A DNA stretch of 64,000 nt from Bacillota bacterium (GCA_023421955.1 JAEZSE010000005.1:186001-250000), one strand, 5' to 3'; numbered from the stretch's first letter, positions 42,996 to 51,991 are shown. The notes: generated from the letters alone by a model not told the origin. Numbers and translations are program-made.

Positions 42996-43703
42996 ATGCG
43001 AAAGCCGGTGATCGGCATCCTGGCGGGCATGGGGCCCCGTTCCACAACGCCGTTCCTTGAAATGGTGCTGGATGAATGCCAAGGCCAATATGGCGCTAGT
43101 TTCGATATAGACTATCCCAAGATGGTGGTTGTTTCATTGCCAACACCGTTTTATCCGGGGCAGCCACTCAACCACAGGGAGATGGAGGATGCCATCCTCG
43201 CGGGCCTTGTGGATTTGGCTGCGACCGGCGTGGATTTCATTGCCATGCCGTGTAATACTGCCCATCTTTATTATGAGAAGCTCCGGCAGTCCATCAACAT
43301 CCCATTGCTGAATATCGTTGAAGAAACGATCCGATCCATTCCTGCAGTATGCAAAAGGCCAGCCTTGCTGGCCACCGGTGCAACTGTGCAGTCGGGGATC
43401 TATCAAAAGGGCCTGAAACTAGCTGGAAAATCGGCACTGTGGTGTGAGGAGTGGCAGTCGAGTATTGACAGACTTCTGGGCTCGATCAAGCAGGCAGGAG
43501 ACACCAAAGTAGACGAGGCGGAAATGGCCTGTCTTCTGGAGATGGCGGCAAAAGGCGGCGCTGATGCGGCCTTAATCGCCTGCACTGACCTTACATCGGT
43601 GGTACTGCGCTGCAACACGGCCTTACCAATCATCGATTCGGCACAATGCCTGGCACGAGCCACGGTTAAAACATATCTGGAGTGTTTGAAGGAACAATTA
43701 TGA
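42996..43703 (+). CDS. Aspartate/glutamate racemase family protein
   Basis: A 235-residue cofactor-independent amino-acid racemase. Both catalytic cysteines are present: FIAMPCNTAHLYY and ALIACTDLT, with the N-terminal VIGILAGMGPRSTTPFLEMV. It should interconvert L- and D- forms of aspartate, glutamate or a related amino acid; the broad-specificity group cannot be excluded. The start at 42996 is favoured by GGGTGAG a few nt before it over an in-frame GTG at 42987. Its stop overlaps the rtcB start (ATGA), which is unusual company for a racemase. Confidence 0.88.
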   Translation: MRKPVIGILAGMGPRSTTPFLEMVLDECQGQYGASFDIDYPKMVVVSLPTPFYPGQPLNHREMEDAILAGLVDLAATGVDFIAMPCNTAHLYYEKLRQSINIPLLNIVEETIRSIPAVCKRPALLATGATVQSGIYQKGLKLAGKSALWCEEWQSSIDRLLGSIKQAGDTKVDEAEMACLLEMAAKGGADAALIACTDLTSVVLRCNTALPIIDSAQCLARATVKTYLECLKEQL

Positions 43704-44890
43704 TCAAGATTCAAGGCAAACAAAATGAAGCCATTGTTTATACACAAACGCTGGAGCCGGAAGCTGAGCGGCAGATCCGCGAATTGTGCGACCAAAGCTT
43801 CACGGCTGGCAGCAGCATCCGCATCATGCCAGATGTGCATGCCGGCAAGGGCTGCACGATCGGCACCACAATGACAATCACAGACCGTGTTGTGCCCAAC
43901 ATGGTGGGTGTGGACATCGGCTGCGGTATGCTGGTGACAGCGTTGGGCAAGGCGCATATTGAGTGCACCAAGCTCGATAAGGTGATCCGCGAGTTCGTGC
44001 CCAGCGGCAGCAGCATCCGTGGGGAGGTACATCCCTTCATTTCCCACACCGACGTTGGCGCGTTGCGCTGCGCCGCCAAAGTAAACCTCAACCGCGCCCG
44101 CCTGAGCCTGGGCACACTGGGCGGAGGTAACCACTTCATCGAAATCAACCACGATGAGGACGACAACCTTTACCTCGTGATTCACTCCGGCAGCCGCCAT
44201 ATGGGTGTGCAGATTGCCGAGTATTACCAGCGGTATGCCGAGACCTGGATGAAGAATCACGCCGTGGTCGAGTTGGTAAACCGCCATAAGGCAGAGGGCA
44301 GGGAAGGTGAGCTGCAAAAGGCCATCGCGTCTCTGAAGGCTGATATGGGAAACGGCAGCCTGGCCTATCTGTATGGCGAGCCATTTCAGGATTACCTGCA
44401 CGACATGGGCATTGCCCAAACCTATGCCGACTGGAACCGCCGTGCCATGGCTGATGTGATAATAAGAAAGATGAAGCTTTCCGCCAAGGAACAATTCACC
44501 ACGATACACAACTACATCGACCTGAAGAACAACATCCTGCGAAAGGGTGCAATCTCTGCGCAGGCCGGTGAGCGCGTGATCATCCCGATGAACATGCGCG
44601 ACGGTAGCATCTTGGCGGTGGGCAAGGGCAATCCAGCGTGGAATTGCTCCGCACCCCACGGTGCCGGGCGGCTGATGAGCCGCAAGACCGCCCGCGAGAC
44701 GCTGAGCCTTAAGGATTTTAAGAGCTCCATGCATGGGATCTTCACCACTTCTGTGGGTAAAGACACGATCGATGAGGCCCCGGCGGCTTATAAACCGATG
44801 GAAGAAATCCTGTCCTGCATTGGCGAGACGGTGATGGTGGAGAAAATCATTAAGCCGGTGTATAACTTTAAGGCCGGGGATGAGGATTAA
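43700..44890 (+). CDS. rtcB: RNA-splicing ligase RtcB
   Basis: A 396-residue RNA ligase that joins 2',3'-cyclic phosphate (or 3'-phosphate) ends to 5'-OH ends using GTP and Mn2+, working in RNA repair. Metal and guanylate residues are evident: NMVGVDIGCGM (Asp, Cys), GTLGGGNHFIEI, IHSGSRHMG, and the guanylylated His in SAPHGAGRLMSR. Length is typical of the shorter bacterial RtcB. AAGGA precedes the ATG at 43700, which overlaps the racemase stop; the frame extends six codons further upstream without support. No RtcA, archease or Rsr gene is adjacent. Confidence 0.94.
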   Translation: MIKIQGKQNEAIVYTQTLEPEAERQIRELCDQSFTAGSSIRIMPDVHAGKGCTIGTTMTITDRVVPNMVGVDIGCGMLVTALGKAHIECTKLDKVIREFVPSGSSIRGEVHPFISHTDVGALRCAAKVNLNRARLSLGTLGGGNHFIEINHDEDDNLYLVIHSGSRHMGVQIAEYYQRYAETWMKNHAVVELVNRHKAEGREGELQKAIASLKADMGNGSLAYLYGEPFQDYLHDMGIAQTYADWNRRAMADVIIRKMKLSAKEQFTTIHNYIDLKNNILRKGAISAQAGERVIIPMNMRDGSILAVGKGNPAWNCSAPHGAGRLMSRKTARETLSLKDFKSSMHGIFTTSVGKDTIDEAPAAYKPMEEILSCIGETVMVEKIIKPVYNFKAGDED

Positions 44891-45312
44891 GGTATCGTCT
44901 AGTTGAGTCGATGGAGGGGCGGCCGGTCACATTCTGCGAATGCTGCTCGCCATGCATCCTGGTTCACGAGCCGCCCGTGTATACTCATGAGATGCGATTT
45001 AGCATGTTTTCTGGCGAACAATGTACTGGCCGGGCTCTGTACCGACCCGCAACAAAGATAAGGAATGCATAGCATCATTAGATAACCATTCAACCCGTCT
45101 ATTATCCGGCATTCCATTCTCCCGCCCGCCCACCCTAGATTGTTCGGGGAGTCTGCCCCGGTCCCCTGATAATCCTTAGTTTGCTCTCAATATCTGGCTT
45201 TGCCTCTCACTCAAAGGGGGAGGGGCTGGGGAGAGACTATTTACGGGTAAAGACACGGGCAAGATTCAATGGATAAATTCGATAAAATCCCACTCATCTC
45301 CCACAATCCATA
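44891..45312. other. Gene-free stretch with several self-complementary segments
   Basis: More than 400 nt without a credible gene. GGGCGGC (44917-44923) pairs with GCCGCCC (44970-44976) around an inner GCGA/TCGC hairpin. CGGGG/CCCCG forms a short hairpin near 45144-45159. At 45201-45238 CCTCTC pairs with GAGAG around a G-rich tract resembling dispersed intergenic repeats of many genomes. A 72-codon minus-strand reading frame (44899-45117) has no ribosome site or recognisable domain and is not called. Confidence 0.4.
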
Positions 45313-45341
45313 TTGACATCCATTATCCCAGTTGTTACGAT
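45313..45341 (+). promoter_or_regulatory. Promoter of the dehydrogenase complex operon
   Basis: Perfect TTGACA (45313-45318), 17-nt spacer, TACGAT (45336-45341). An inverted repeat GTGAATTA/TAATTCAC (45349-45356, 45374-45381) lies just downstream and could be an operator or leader hairpin. Confidence 0.7.
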
Positions 45342-45406
45342 ATGAACTGTGAATTATTTTATTGAAATGTTACTAATTCACAAGTTGTATTTCGGAGGCG
45401 ATGTGA

Positions 45407-46642
45407 GTGGCCACATTGATCGTCATGCCCAAACAGGGCAACACCGTGGAAAGCTGCATCCTGACCAAATGGCTGAAAAAAGAGGGTGAAACCGTGAAAG
45501 CGGGGGAGCCAATCTTTGCATATGAGACCGACAAGAGCGCTTTCGAGGAAGCTTCACCAGCAGATGGAACGCTGCTCAAACTATTGCGTGAGGAAGGCGA
45601 CGATATCCCCGTGCTGGAAGGCGTCTGTGTGATCGGCCAGCCGGGAGAGGACATCTCTGAACTCCTCGCGGCCGTTCCCCAGCCGGAAAAAATGGCCGAA
45701 GTCCCGGCGGCAGCCTTCCAGCCTGCCGCCGTCGTCTCCGTACCCTCCGCCGCACCGGCTGCTGCCACAACGATGACCGGCGAGTTCAAGGCGTCGCCCC
45801 GTGCAAGGCATCTGGCTGAGAGCATGGGACTCGATGCCGCTGAGGCGCTGCCCACCGGCCCTGACGGGCGCGTGATCGAGCGCGACATCTGGGCGCTGGC
45901 CGACGGCGTCAAGCGGTCGGCAGCGTCGACGGGTAATTTTAGGGATGTTCCATTAACAAATATCCGCAAGCGCATCGCCGAGAGCATGCACCGTTCACTT
46001 GCGGAGATGGCGCAATTGACGCACCACAGCTCGGCCGACGCCACGTCGATCCAAGTCTACCGCGCCAAGATGAAGTCCATTGCCGCGTCCGGCGGCGCCA
46101 GCATCACCTTGAACGATATGATCCTCTTTGTGGTCTCCAGAGTATTGAAGCAGCATCCTGATATGAACGCCCATTTCCTGGTTGACAAGATGCGCCATTT
46201 CAACGATGTGAACCTGGGCATGGCGGTGGATACTGACCGGGGCCTCATGGTGCCCACGCTGTTCCAAGCCGACCGCATGTCGCTGGAGGAGCTCTCCCGA
46301 AAGAGCAAGGAACTGGCCGAACAGTGCCGCAACGGCGCTATCAGCCCCGATATGCTCTCCGGCGGCACGTTCACGATCTCCAACCTGGGCATTCTGGGCG
46401 TGGAACTGTTCACACCGGTCATCAACCCGCCGCAGACGGGCATTCTGGGCGTGTGCGCGATCCTGGACCGGCCCCGCAGGATAGCCAACGGCTTCGGCAT
46501 CGAGCTCTATCCGGCGTTGGGTTTGTCGTTGACCTATGACCACCGAGCGGTGGACGGCGCGCCGGCGTCCCGCTTCCTACAGGACGTCTGCAAGGGGCTT
46601 GCGAACTTTGAATCTTTTTTAGCTGAACACCAGGAGGCATAA
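45407..46642 (+). CDS. Dihydrolipoamide acyltransferase (E2) of a 2-oxoacid/acetoin dehydrogenase
   Basis: A 411-residue E2. Residues 1-75 are one lipoyl domain with the lipoylated Lys43 in YETDKSAFE. An Ala/Pro-rich linker follows. The peripheral subunit-binding domain (about 128-165) reads KASPRARHLAESMGLDAAEA. Residues about 180-411 are the catalytic domain with DHRAVDGAPASRF (the HxxxDG His and Asp) and TFTISNLGILGVELFTPVIN. It transfers an acyl group from lipoamide to CoA. A GTG start at 45407 is supported by GGAGG. It leads an operon in the order E2, E3, E1, unlike the usual E1-E2-E3. Which oxoacid (pyruvate, branched-chain, acetoin) is not decided by sequence alone. Confidence 0.9.
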   Translation: MATLIVMPKQGNTVESCILTKWLKKEGETVKAGEPIFAYETDKSAFEEASPADGTLLKLLREEGDDIPVLEGVCVIGQPGEDISELLAAVPQPEKMAEVPAAAFQPAAVVSVPSAAPAAATTMTGEFKASPRARHLAESMGLDAAEALPTGPDGRVIERDIWALADGVKRSAASTGNFRDVPLTNIRKRIAESMHRSLAEMAQLTHHSSADATSIQVYRAKMKSIAASGGASITLNDMILFVVSRVLKQHPDMNAHFLVDKMRHFNDVNLGMAVDTDRGLMVPTLFQADRMSLEELSRKSKELAEQCRNGAISPDMLSGGTFTISNLGILGVELFTPVINPPQTGILGVCAILDRPRRIANGFGIELYPALGLSLTYDHRAVDGAPASRFLQDVCKGLANFESFLAEHQEA

Positions 46643-48010
46643 ATGGAAAGTTTTGATCTTGCTATCATCGGCGGAGGCCCGGCGGGATATCGGGCCGCAG
46701 AGCTGGCCCAAAAGGGCGGCCTGAAAACGGTGTTGTTTGAGAAGAAGTCTTTGGGCGGCACCTGCCTGAATGAAGGTTGCATCCCCACCAAGGCGCTGCT
46801 CAATTCCGCCAAGATCTATACCGCCGCCAAGGAAGGCGCGCGCTTCGGCGTAAACGCGCCGGGAATCACGCTGGATCACAAAGCAGCGATGGCCCACAAG
46901 GGCCGCGTCGTCAAGACGCTGGTGGGCGGCGTGGACATGAAGATGAAGAAGGCTGGTGTCACCGTGGTGGCCGCCGCTGCCAGAATAACGGGCCGGGCTG
47001 CTGAAGGTTTATCGGTCGTGGCTGGGGAGCAGGGCTACACCGCCAAGCGCCTGCTGATCTGCTCCGGTTCGGTGCCGGTGCTGCCGCCTATCATGGGCTT
47101 GAAAGAATCGCTGGCCACCGGCTTTGCCGTCACCTCCACCGAGATGCTTGACCAGGTCGAGCTGCCGAAAAAGCTCGTGGTGATCGGCGGCGGCGTGATC
47201 GGGCTGGAGATGGCCAGCTATTATCACGAAGCCGGCTCCGAGGTCGAGGTTGTCGAAATGCTGCCGAAGATTGGCGGGCCCATCGACGAGAGGCTCTCCG
47301 GCTTGCTGCAGAAGGCGCTGGAGAAGATCGGCGTGAAGTTCAACCTGGGCTGCAAGGTTACGCGGTTCGAGGCGGGGAAGGTCGTCTTTGAGAAGGACGG
47401 CGCTGAGCAGTCCGTCGAAGCCGACAAGGTTCTGGTCTCCATCGGCCGCAAACCGTTCACCGAGGGGCTGGGGCTGGAGACCATCGGCGTGGCTCTGGAA
47501 CGCGGCGCGATCGTTGTGGACGAAAAGGGCCGCACCAATGTGGGCGGCGTGTTTGCCGCCGGCGACGTGAACGGCAAGTCGATGCTGGCGCACACGGCCT
47601 ATCGCGAGGCGGAGCTTTGCGTCAATGTGATGTTAGGCCGCGAGGATCGCGTGAATTACGACGCGATCCCGGCGGTTATCTATACGCACCCCGAGGTGGC
47701 CGGCGTGGGCCTGACCGCTGAAGCGGCGAAGCAAAAAGGCATTGTCGTGGACGTCGTTGAGCTGCCACTACGATACTCTGGCCGTTATATCGCCGAGAAT
47801 CCGTCAGGAAATGATGTATGTATCATGGTCATGGAAAAGGACACCCGAAGGGTGGTGGGTGTGCACATGTGCGGCAATTATGCCTCTGAAATGATTTATG
47901 GTGCGGCGATGATGATCGAGCGCAACATGCGCGTTGATGACATCCGCAAGGTTGTGTTCCCGCATCCCACCGTTTCTGAGGTTCTACGCGAAGCCGTCTT
48001 CGAGTTTTAA
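46643..48010 (+). CDS. lpdA: Dihydrolipoamide dehydrogenase (E3)
   Basis: A 455-residue FAD/NAD flavoenzyme that reoxidises dihydrolipoamide. Seen are the FAD loop LAIIGGGPAGYRAAELAQKG, the redox disulfide LGGTCLNEGCIPTKALL, the NAD loop LVVIGGGVIGLEMASYYHEA, the second FAD contact VFAAGDVNG and the C-terminal active-site HPHPTVSE-like FPHPTVSEVLREAV with its His and Glu. AGGAGG precedes the ATG at the E2 stop. It is the shared redox subunit of the complex encoded around it. Confidence 0.94.
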   Translation: MESFDLAIIGGGPAGYRAAELAQKGGLKTVLFEKKSLGGTCLNEGCIPTKALLNSAKIYTAAKEGARFGVNAPGITLDHKAAMAHKGRVVKTLVGGVDMKMKKAGVTVVAAAARITGRAAEGLSVVAGEQGYTAKRLLICSGSVPVLPPIMGLKESLATGFAVTSTEMLDQVELPKKLVVIGGGVIGLEMASYYHEAGSEVEVVEMLPKIGGPIDERLSGLLQKALEKIGVKFNLGCKVTRFEAGKVVFEKDGAEQSVEADKVLVSIGRKPFTEGLGLETIGVALERGAIVVDEKGRTNVGGVFAAGDVNGKSMLAHTAYREAELCVNVMLGREDRVNYDAIPAVIYTHPEVAGVGLTAEAAKQKGIVVDVVELPLRYSGRYIAENPSGNDVCIMVMEKDTRRVVGVHMCGNYASEMIYGAAMMIERNMRVDDIRKVVFPHPTVSEVLREAVFEF

Positions 48011-48036
48011 CGAGCACAGCTGAAGGAGAGAGCAAG

Positions 48037-50508
48037 ATGACCAAGATATTGACTGTTGATCCCCAAAAGGCCCGGGCAGCCGGCTGGATCGAGTTTGACA
48101 GGATCCCCGTGAACCAATATAACCGAACCGTGAAAGATGAACGGGCTAATTTCTCTGACGACCAATTGGTACGCATCTTCCACGACATGACGGTGATCCG
48201 CGAGTTCGAATCGATGCTTAACTCCATTAAGCGTACCGGCGAATACAACGGCTTGAAGTGCGGATATGGCGGCCCGGCCCATCTTTCGATGGGGCAGGAA
48301 GCATCGGCGGTTGGCCAGGCTTATCACCTCACGATCGACGACTACATCTTCGGCTCCCACCGTAGCCACGGCGAGATCCTGGCCAAAGGCCTGTCGGCGA
48401 TCAGCAAGCTTTCCGACGATGAACTGTTGCGTATCATGAAGGCAGCCAATGGCGGTCGCATCCTGGCCGTGGTGGAAAAGCATTTCCAGACCAACAGCGT
48501 GAAAGAGCTGGCAGAAGCCTTCCTCGTCTATGGCGCGATCTCCGAGATCTTCGCCAAGGAAGCGGGTTTCAATAAGGGCCTGGGCGGCTCGATGCACACG
48601 TTCTTTATCCCTTTCGGCATCTTCCCCAACAATGCCATTGTGGGCGGCTCTGCCGGCATTGCAGCGGGCGCTGCGCTGTATAAGCGCGTGAATGCCAAGG
48701 GCGGCATCGTCGTGGCCAACATCGGCGACGGCTCGTTGGGCTGCGGTCCGGTATGGGAGGCCTTTAACTTCGCCGCGATGGATCAGCTCACCGAGCTTTG
48801 GGAGGAAGGTTATAACGGTGGTTTGCCGATCCTGTTCAACATCTTCAACAACCACTATGGCATGGGCGGCCAGACCGTGGGCGAGACGATGGCCTACCAA
48901 ATGGTCGCGCGTATCGGCGCAGGCATTAGCCCCACGCAGCTGCACACCGAGCGGGTGGACGGCTTCAACCCGCTGGCTGTTATCGACGCTGTGGCGCGAA
49001 AGAAGAAGATCCTTGTGGAAGGCAGGGGGCCGGTGCTGCTGGATGTGGTGACCTACCGTTACAGCGGCCATTCGCCATCCGACGCATCCACCTACCGCAC
49101 CGAGGACGAGATCAAGGCCTGGCAGGAGCAGGATCCGCTCACGGCCTTCCCGGCGGAACTCGTGAAGGCCGGTGTGACCAGCGAAGACAAGGTCACCGCC
49201 CTATGGGAAAAGACCCGCGCATTGATCTTCCAGAGCATGAAGCTGGCCGCAGACAATGAGGTTTCGCCCTATATGTCGCTATCCGCCCACCCAGACGCCA
49301 TCGCAGACCTGATGTTCTCCAACAAGAAGAAGGCTGCCATGGCCGATGGCCCCTGCGCGTCACTGCTACCCAAAGAGCAAAACCCCCGAGTGGAAGGCCT
49401 GAAGAAGAAGGAGCGCTTCGGCCTGGACACCAATGGCAAGCCAATCTCCAAGAACAAAATCTATCAACTGCGCGATGGCATCTTCGAGGCGCTGATCGAC
49501 AAAATCTACACCGATCCCACGCTAGTGGCTTATGGGGAAGACAACCGCGACTGGGGCGGAGCGTTTGCCGTCTATCGGGGCCTCACCGAGGCCATGCCGT
49601 ATCACCGCCTGTTCAACTCGCCCATTAGCGAGGCGGCCATCGTGGCCTCTGCCGTAGGCTACGCAATGTGCGGCGGCCGTGCCGTGGTGGAGCTGATGTA
49701 TTGTGACTTCATGGGTAGGGCAGGGGACGAGATCTTCAACCAGCTAGCCAAGTGGCAGGCCATGTCAGCGCAGGAACTGGAAATGCCCGTGGTGCTGCGG
49801 CTCTCCGTCGGCATGAAATACGGCGCCCAGCACAGCCAGGACTGGACGGCGATCGCCGCCCACATCCCCGGCCTGAAGGTCGTCTACCCGGTGACGCCAT
49901 ATGACGCAAAGGGCTTGATGAACGCAGCCCTCAGCGGCACCGACCCGGTGCTGTTCTTCGAAAGCCAGCGGCTCTATGATATCGGAGAGCTGTTCCACAA
50001 GGAAGGCGTGCCGGAGGGGTATTATGAGATCCCGATTGGCCAACCGGACGTGAAGCGAGTGGGCAAAGACGTGACGATCATCACCATCGGTGCGGCGCTC
50101 TACACGGCAATCACCGCCGCCGATGAGTTGCAGGACAAGTATGGCTTATCCGCCGAAGTCATTGACGCCCGCTCGATGGTCCCCTTCGACTACACTCTTG
50201 TACTGGAATCGGTGAAAAAGACCGGTAAGGTTGTCATCGTGACCGAGGCCTGCGAGCGCGGCAGCTTCGCGGCGGACATGGCCCGCAACATCACCGAGCT
50301 GGCATTCGACGACCTGGACGCCCCGCCGGTGGTCATCGGTGCCCGCAACTGGGTAACGCCGGCCACCGAGCTGGACAGTGGCTTCTTCCCGCAGCCCTGG
50401 TGGATCATCGAGGCCATCCATGAGAAGATCCTGCCGCTCAAAGGTTATGCACCTCAGGGGCAGTTCACCAATGCCGCGCAAATGGTGAGGGCAAAAAGGG
50501 GAGTGTAA
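48037..50508 (+). CDS. Fused E1 alpha-beta thiamine-diphosphate dehydrogenase
   Basis: An 823-residue single-chain E1. Residues about 45-440 match E1-alpha: GGPAHLSMGQEASAVGQAYH, then the ThDP motif starting NIGDGSLGCGPVWEAFNFAA and ending at NNHYGMGGQT. Residues about 475-823 match E1-beta: YGEDNRDWGGAFAVYRGLTE, NSPISEAAIVASAVGYAMCG, and VIDARSMVPFDYTLVLESVK. In most bacteria these are two proteins. The fused form occurs in acetoin/2-oxoacid dehydrogenase-like clusters of anaerobic Firmicutes; the substrate remains open. GAAGGAGAG precedes the ATG. Last gene of the E2-E3-E1 operon; no clear terminator follows. Confidence 0.9.
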   Translation: MTKILTVDPQKARAAGWIEFDRIPVNQYNRTVKDERANFSDDQLVRIFHDMTVIREFESMLNSIKRTGEYNGLKCGYGGPAHLSMGQEASAVGQAYHLTIDDYIFGSHRSHGEILAKGLSAISKLSDDELLRIMKAANGGRILAVVEKHFQTNSVKELAEAFLVYGAISEIFAKEAGFNKGLGGSMHTFFIPFGIFPNNAIVGGSAGIAAGAALYKRVNAKGGIVVANIGDGSLGCGPVWEAFNFAAMDQLTELWEEGYNGGLPILFNIFNNHYGMGGQTVGETMAYQMVARIGAGISPTQLHTERVDGFNPLAVIDAVARKKKILVEGRGPVLLDVVTYRYSGHSPSDASTYRTEDEIKAWQEQDPLTAFPAELVKAGVTSEDKVTALWEKTRALIFQSMKLAADNEVSPYMSLSAHPDAIADLMFSNKKKAAMADGPCASLLPKEQNPRVEGLKKKERFGLDTNGKPISKNKIYQLRDGIFEALIDKIYTDPTLVAYGEDNRDWGGAFAVYRGLTEAMPYHRLFNSPISEAAIVASAVGYAMCGGRAVVELMYCDFMGRAGDEIFNQLAKWQAMSAQELEMPVVLRLSVGMKYGAQHSQDWTAIAAHIPGLKVVYPVTPYDAKGLMNAALSGTDPVLFFESQRLYDIGELFHKEGVPEGYYEIPIGQPDVKRVGKDVTIITIGAALYTAITAADELQDKYGLSAEVIDARSMVPFDYTLVLESVKKTGKVVIVTEACERGSFAADMARNITELAFDDLDAPPVVIGARNWVTPATELDSGFFPQPWWIIEAIHEKILPLKGYAPQGQFTNAAQMVRAKRGV

Positions 50509-50569
50509 ATCGTCAGTGAAGCTCATGCAATCGTGAAAGGCGTTTAGCATGCTGTATGGTTCGTATGAT

Positions 50570-50597
50570 TTGACTTTTATCATTGATCAGGTATAAT
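50570..50597 (+). promoter_or_regulatory. Promoter of the Rnk-like gene
   Basis: TTGACT (50570-50575), 16-nt spacer, perfect TATAAT (50592-50597). The leader to the start codon is about 140 nt. Confidence 0.75.
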
Positions 50598-50635
50598 GAG
50601 TTAGTCAAAAGAACCGTCATAGGTCGTAGGCTATG

Positions 50636-50690
50636 AAAGGCTTTTATTTCTTCCGACAGAGTGTAGGTGAGAAAGAGAAGCCTTTTTTCT
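50636..50690 (+). terminator. Terminator-like hairpin in the rnk-like leader (possible attenuator)
   Basis: AAAGGCTT (50636-50643) pairs with AAGCCTTT (50678-50685), with further TTTCTT/AGAAA pairing inside, followed by TTTTCTTTTAT. It lies between the promoter and the gene, about 55 nt before the start codon, so it would act as a leader attenuator rather than end a gene. Confidence 0.6.
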
Positions 50691-50743
50691 TTTATATGGT
50701 TTCACATAATTTGGGATTCTCACCACCGGAAGGAGAAGTGGAA

Positions 50744-51154
50744 ATGAAAAACAGCATCACCATTACCAATGTGGATCGTGACAGGCTCGTGCGTCTCATG
50801 GAGGACCACCGGCAGGAGGCCAGAGACCCCGCAACTGAGTCTATCCGCAAACTGGATGGTGAATTGCGTAAGGCAACAATCGTGGCTCCGCAGGAGCTGC
50901 CGAAGGAAGTCGTCAGCATGAACACCAAGGCGCTGGTGCGACTGAACGGCAAGGAAAAAGAGGTTTCGTTGGTATATCCCAACGACGCTGATTGGGGCAA
51001 CGGCAAGATTTCCATCTTTTCACCCATTGGCACGGCGCTGCTGGGCTACTGCGAGGGTGACCGCATCGAGTGGAGCGTACCCTCCGGCACGATGGAAATC
51101 GAGATTCAGAAGGTGCTGTACCAACCGGAGTCAGCAGGCGATTTTCATTTATAA
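50744..51154 (+). CDS. Rnk/GreA-GreB C-terminal domain protein
   Basis: A 136-residue protein. The C-terminal half (about 55-130) is a GreA/GreB C-terminal FKBP-like domain: TKALVRLNGKEKEVSLVYPN, then GKISIFSPIGTALLGYCEGD and RIEWSVPSGTMEIEIQKVLY. The N-terminal half is a short helical segment (DRDRLVRLMEDHRQEARDPA) rather than the long GreA coiled coil. This matches the Rnk-type regulators of nucleoside diphosphate kinase and similar RNA-polymerase secondary-channel proteins, which lack transcript-cleavage activity. The start at 50744 has GGAAGGAG before it; the frame is open back to 50633 but includes the attenuator hairpin. Confidence 0.85.
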   Translation: MKNSITITNVDRDRLVRLMEDHRQEARDPATESIRKLDGELRKATIVAPQELPKEVVSMNTKALVRLNGKEKEVSLVYPNDADWGNGKISIFSPIGTALLGYCEGDRIEWSVPSGTMEIEIQKVLYQPESAGDFHL

Positions 51155-51204
51155 GAGAGTTTAACTCAAAGCCACACTGATTGCGTGATGGGAGGCATTG
51201 CATC

Positions 51205-51972
51205 ATGACCAAAATGCCCGTTCTGTTCATCGGCCATGGCTCCCCAATAAATGCAATTGAGGACAACAAGTACACCAGGGAATGGAAGGACATCGCCTTG
51301 CGGATACCGCGGCCAGCGGCCATCCTGTCCGTTTCTGCCCATTGGTTCACCATCGGCACGCGCGTCATGGACAATGCATATCCGCAAATGATCTATGACA
51401 TATATGGCTTTCCCCCGGAGCTATATGAAGTTGTTTATCCGGCCCCCGGCGCACCGGAGTTGGCGAAACAGGCCAACCGGTTGCTGGGCGGCATCTCACA
51501 GATGGACCGCGGCTGGGGCTTCGACCATGGCACATGGTCTGTATTGCATGTAATGTTTCCGGCCGCTGAAATTCCTATATTCCAAGTCAGTGTGGACCAA
51601 AATGCTTCACCTGAGACTCATTACGAAATTGGAAAGAGGCTTGCACCGTTGCGTGAGCTGGATGTGTTAATTCTAGGCAGCGGTAATGTGGTGCACAATC
51701 TGGGGTTGGTTGATTTTGAGAGGAATGGCGGTTACCGGTGGGCGGAAGAATTTGACCGGTTTATCGTTGACGCCATCCGCTCCGGAGATCACAGCAAAGT
51801 GTTGGAATATCTGCAGGCAGGGGAGAGCGCCCGCAAATCTGTACCCACGCTGGACCATTTTGCTCCGCTGTTGACAGCTCTGGGGGCTTCAGGGAAATCA
51901 AGAGATATTCAAGTATTCAATGAGGATTGCACATTGGGTTCAATCTCAATGACCAGCTATTTGTTTGGTTAA
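51205..51972 (+). CDS. DODA-type extradiol ring-opening dioxygenase (YgiD-like)
   Basis: A 255-residue class III extradiol dioxygenase. FIGHGSPINAIEDN carries the first metal His, ILSVSAHWFTIGT the second, GWGFDHGTWSVLHVMFPAAE and GSGNVVHNLG the other conserved His residues. It resembles YgiD and plant DOPA 4,5-dioxygenase, acting on catechols with Fe or Zn; the physiological substrate in an anaerobe is unclear, and oxygen dependence makes it odd here. GGGAGG lies before ATG 51205; an upstream in-frame ATG at 51181 is less well supported. It ends at a shared terminator. Confidence 0.9.
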   Translation: MTKMPVLFIGHGSPINAIEDNKYTREWKDIALRIPRPAAILSVSAHWFTIGTRVMDNAYPQMIYDIYGFPPELYEVVYPAPGAPELAKQANRLLGGISQMDRGWGFDHGTWSVLHVMFPAAEIPIFQVSVDQNASPETHYEIGKRLAPLRELDVLILGSGNVVHNLGLVDFERNGGYRWAEEFDRFIVDAIRSGDHSKVLEYLQAGESARKSVPTLDHFAPLLTALGASGKSRDIQVFNEDCTLGSISMTSYLFG

Positions 51973-51991
51973 TGAATTGCTAGTATTTTCA

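Noticed and set aside
43403..44734. A 443-codon open frame on the minus strand opposite rtcB
   Set aside because: RtcB on the plus strand has every catalytic motif; the opposite frame has no recognisable domain and is a composition effect of GC-rich codons.
44917..44976. A tRNA or Y-RNA-like fold after rtcB
   Set aside because: The 7-bp outer stem is suggestive, but no T-arm or D-arm of the right size could be drawn, and the length is only 60 nt.
44899..45117. A 72-codon minus-strand frame after rtcB
   Set aside because: No ribosome site and no domain; the underlying DNA is better described as hairpin-rich noncoding sequence.
48007..49071. A 354-codon minus-strand frame opposite the fused E1
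   Set aside because: The E1 alpha motifs are on the plus strand; the shadow has no family match.
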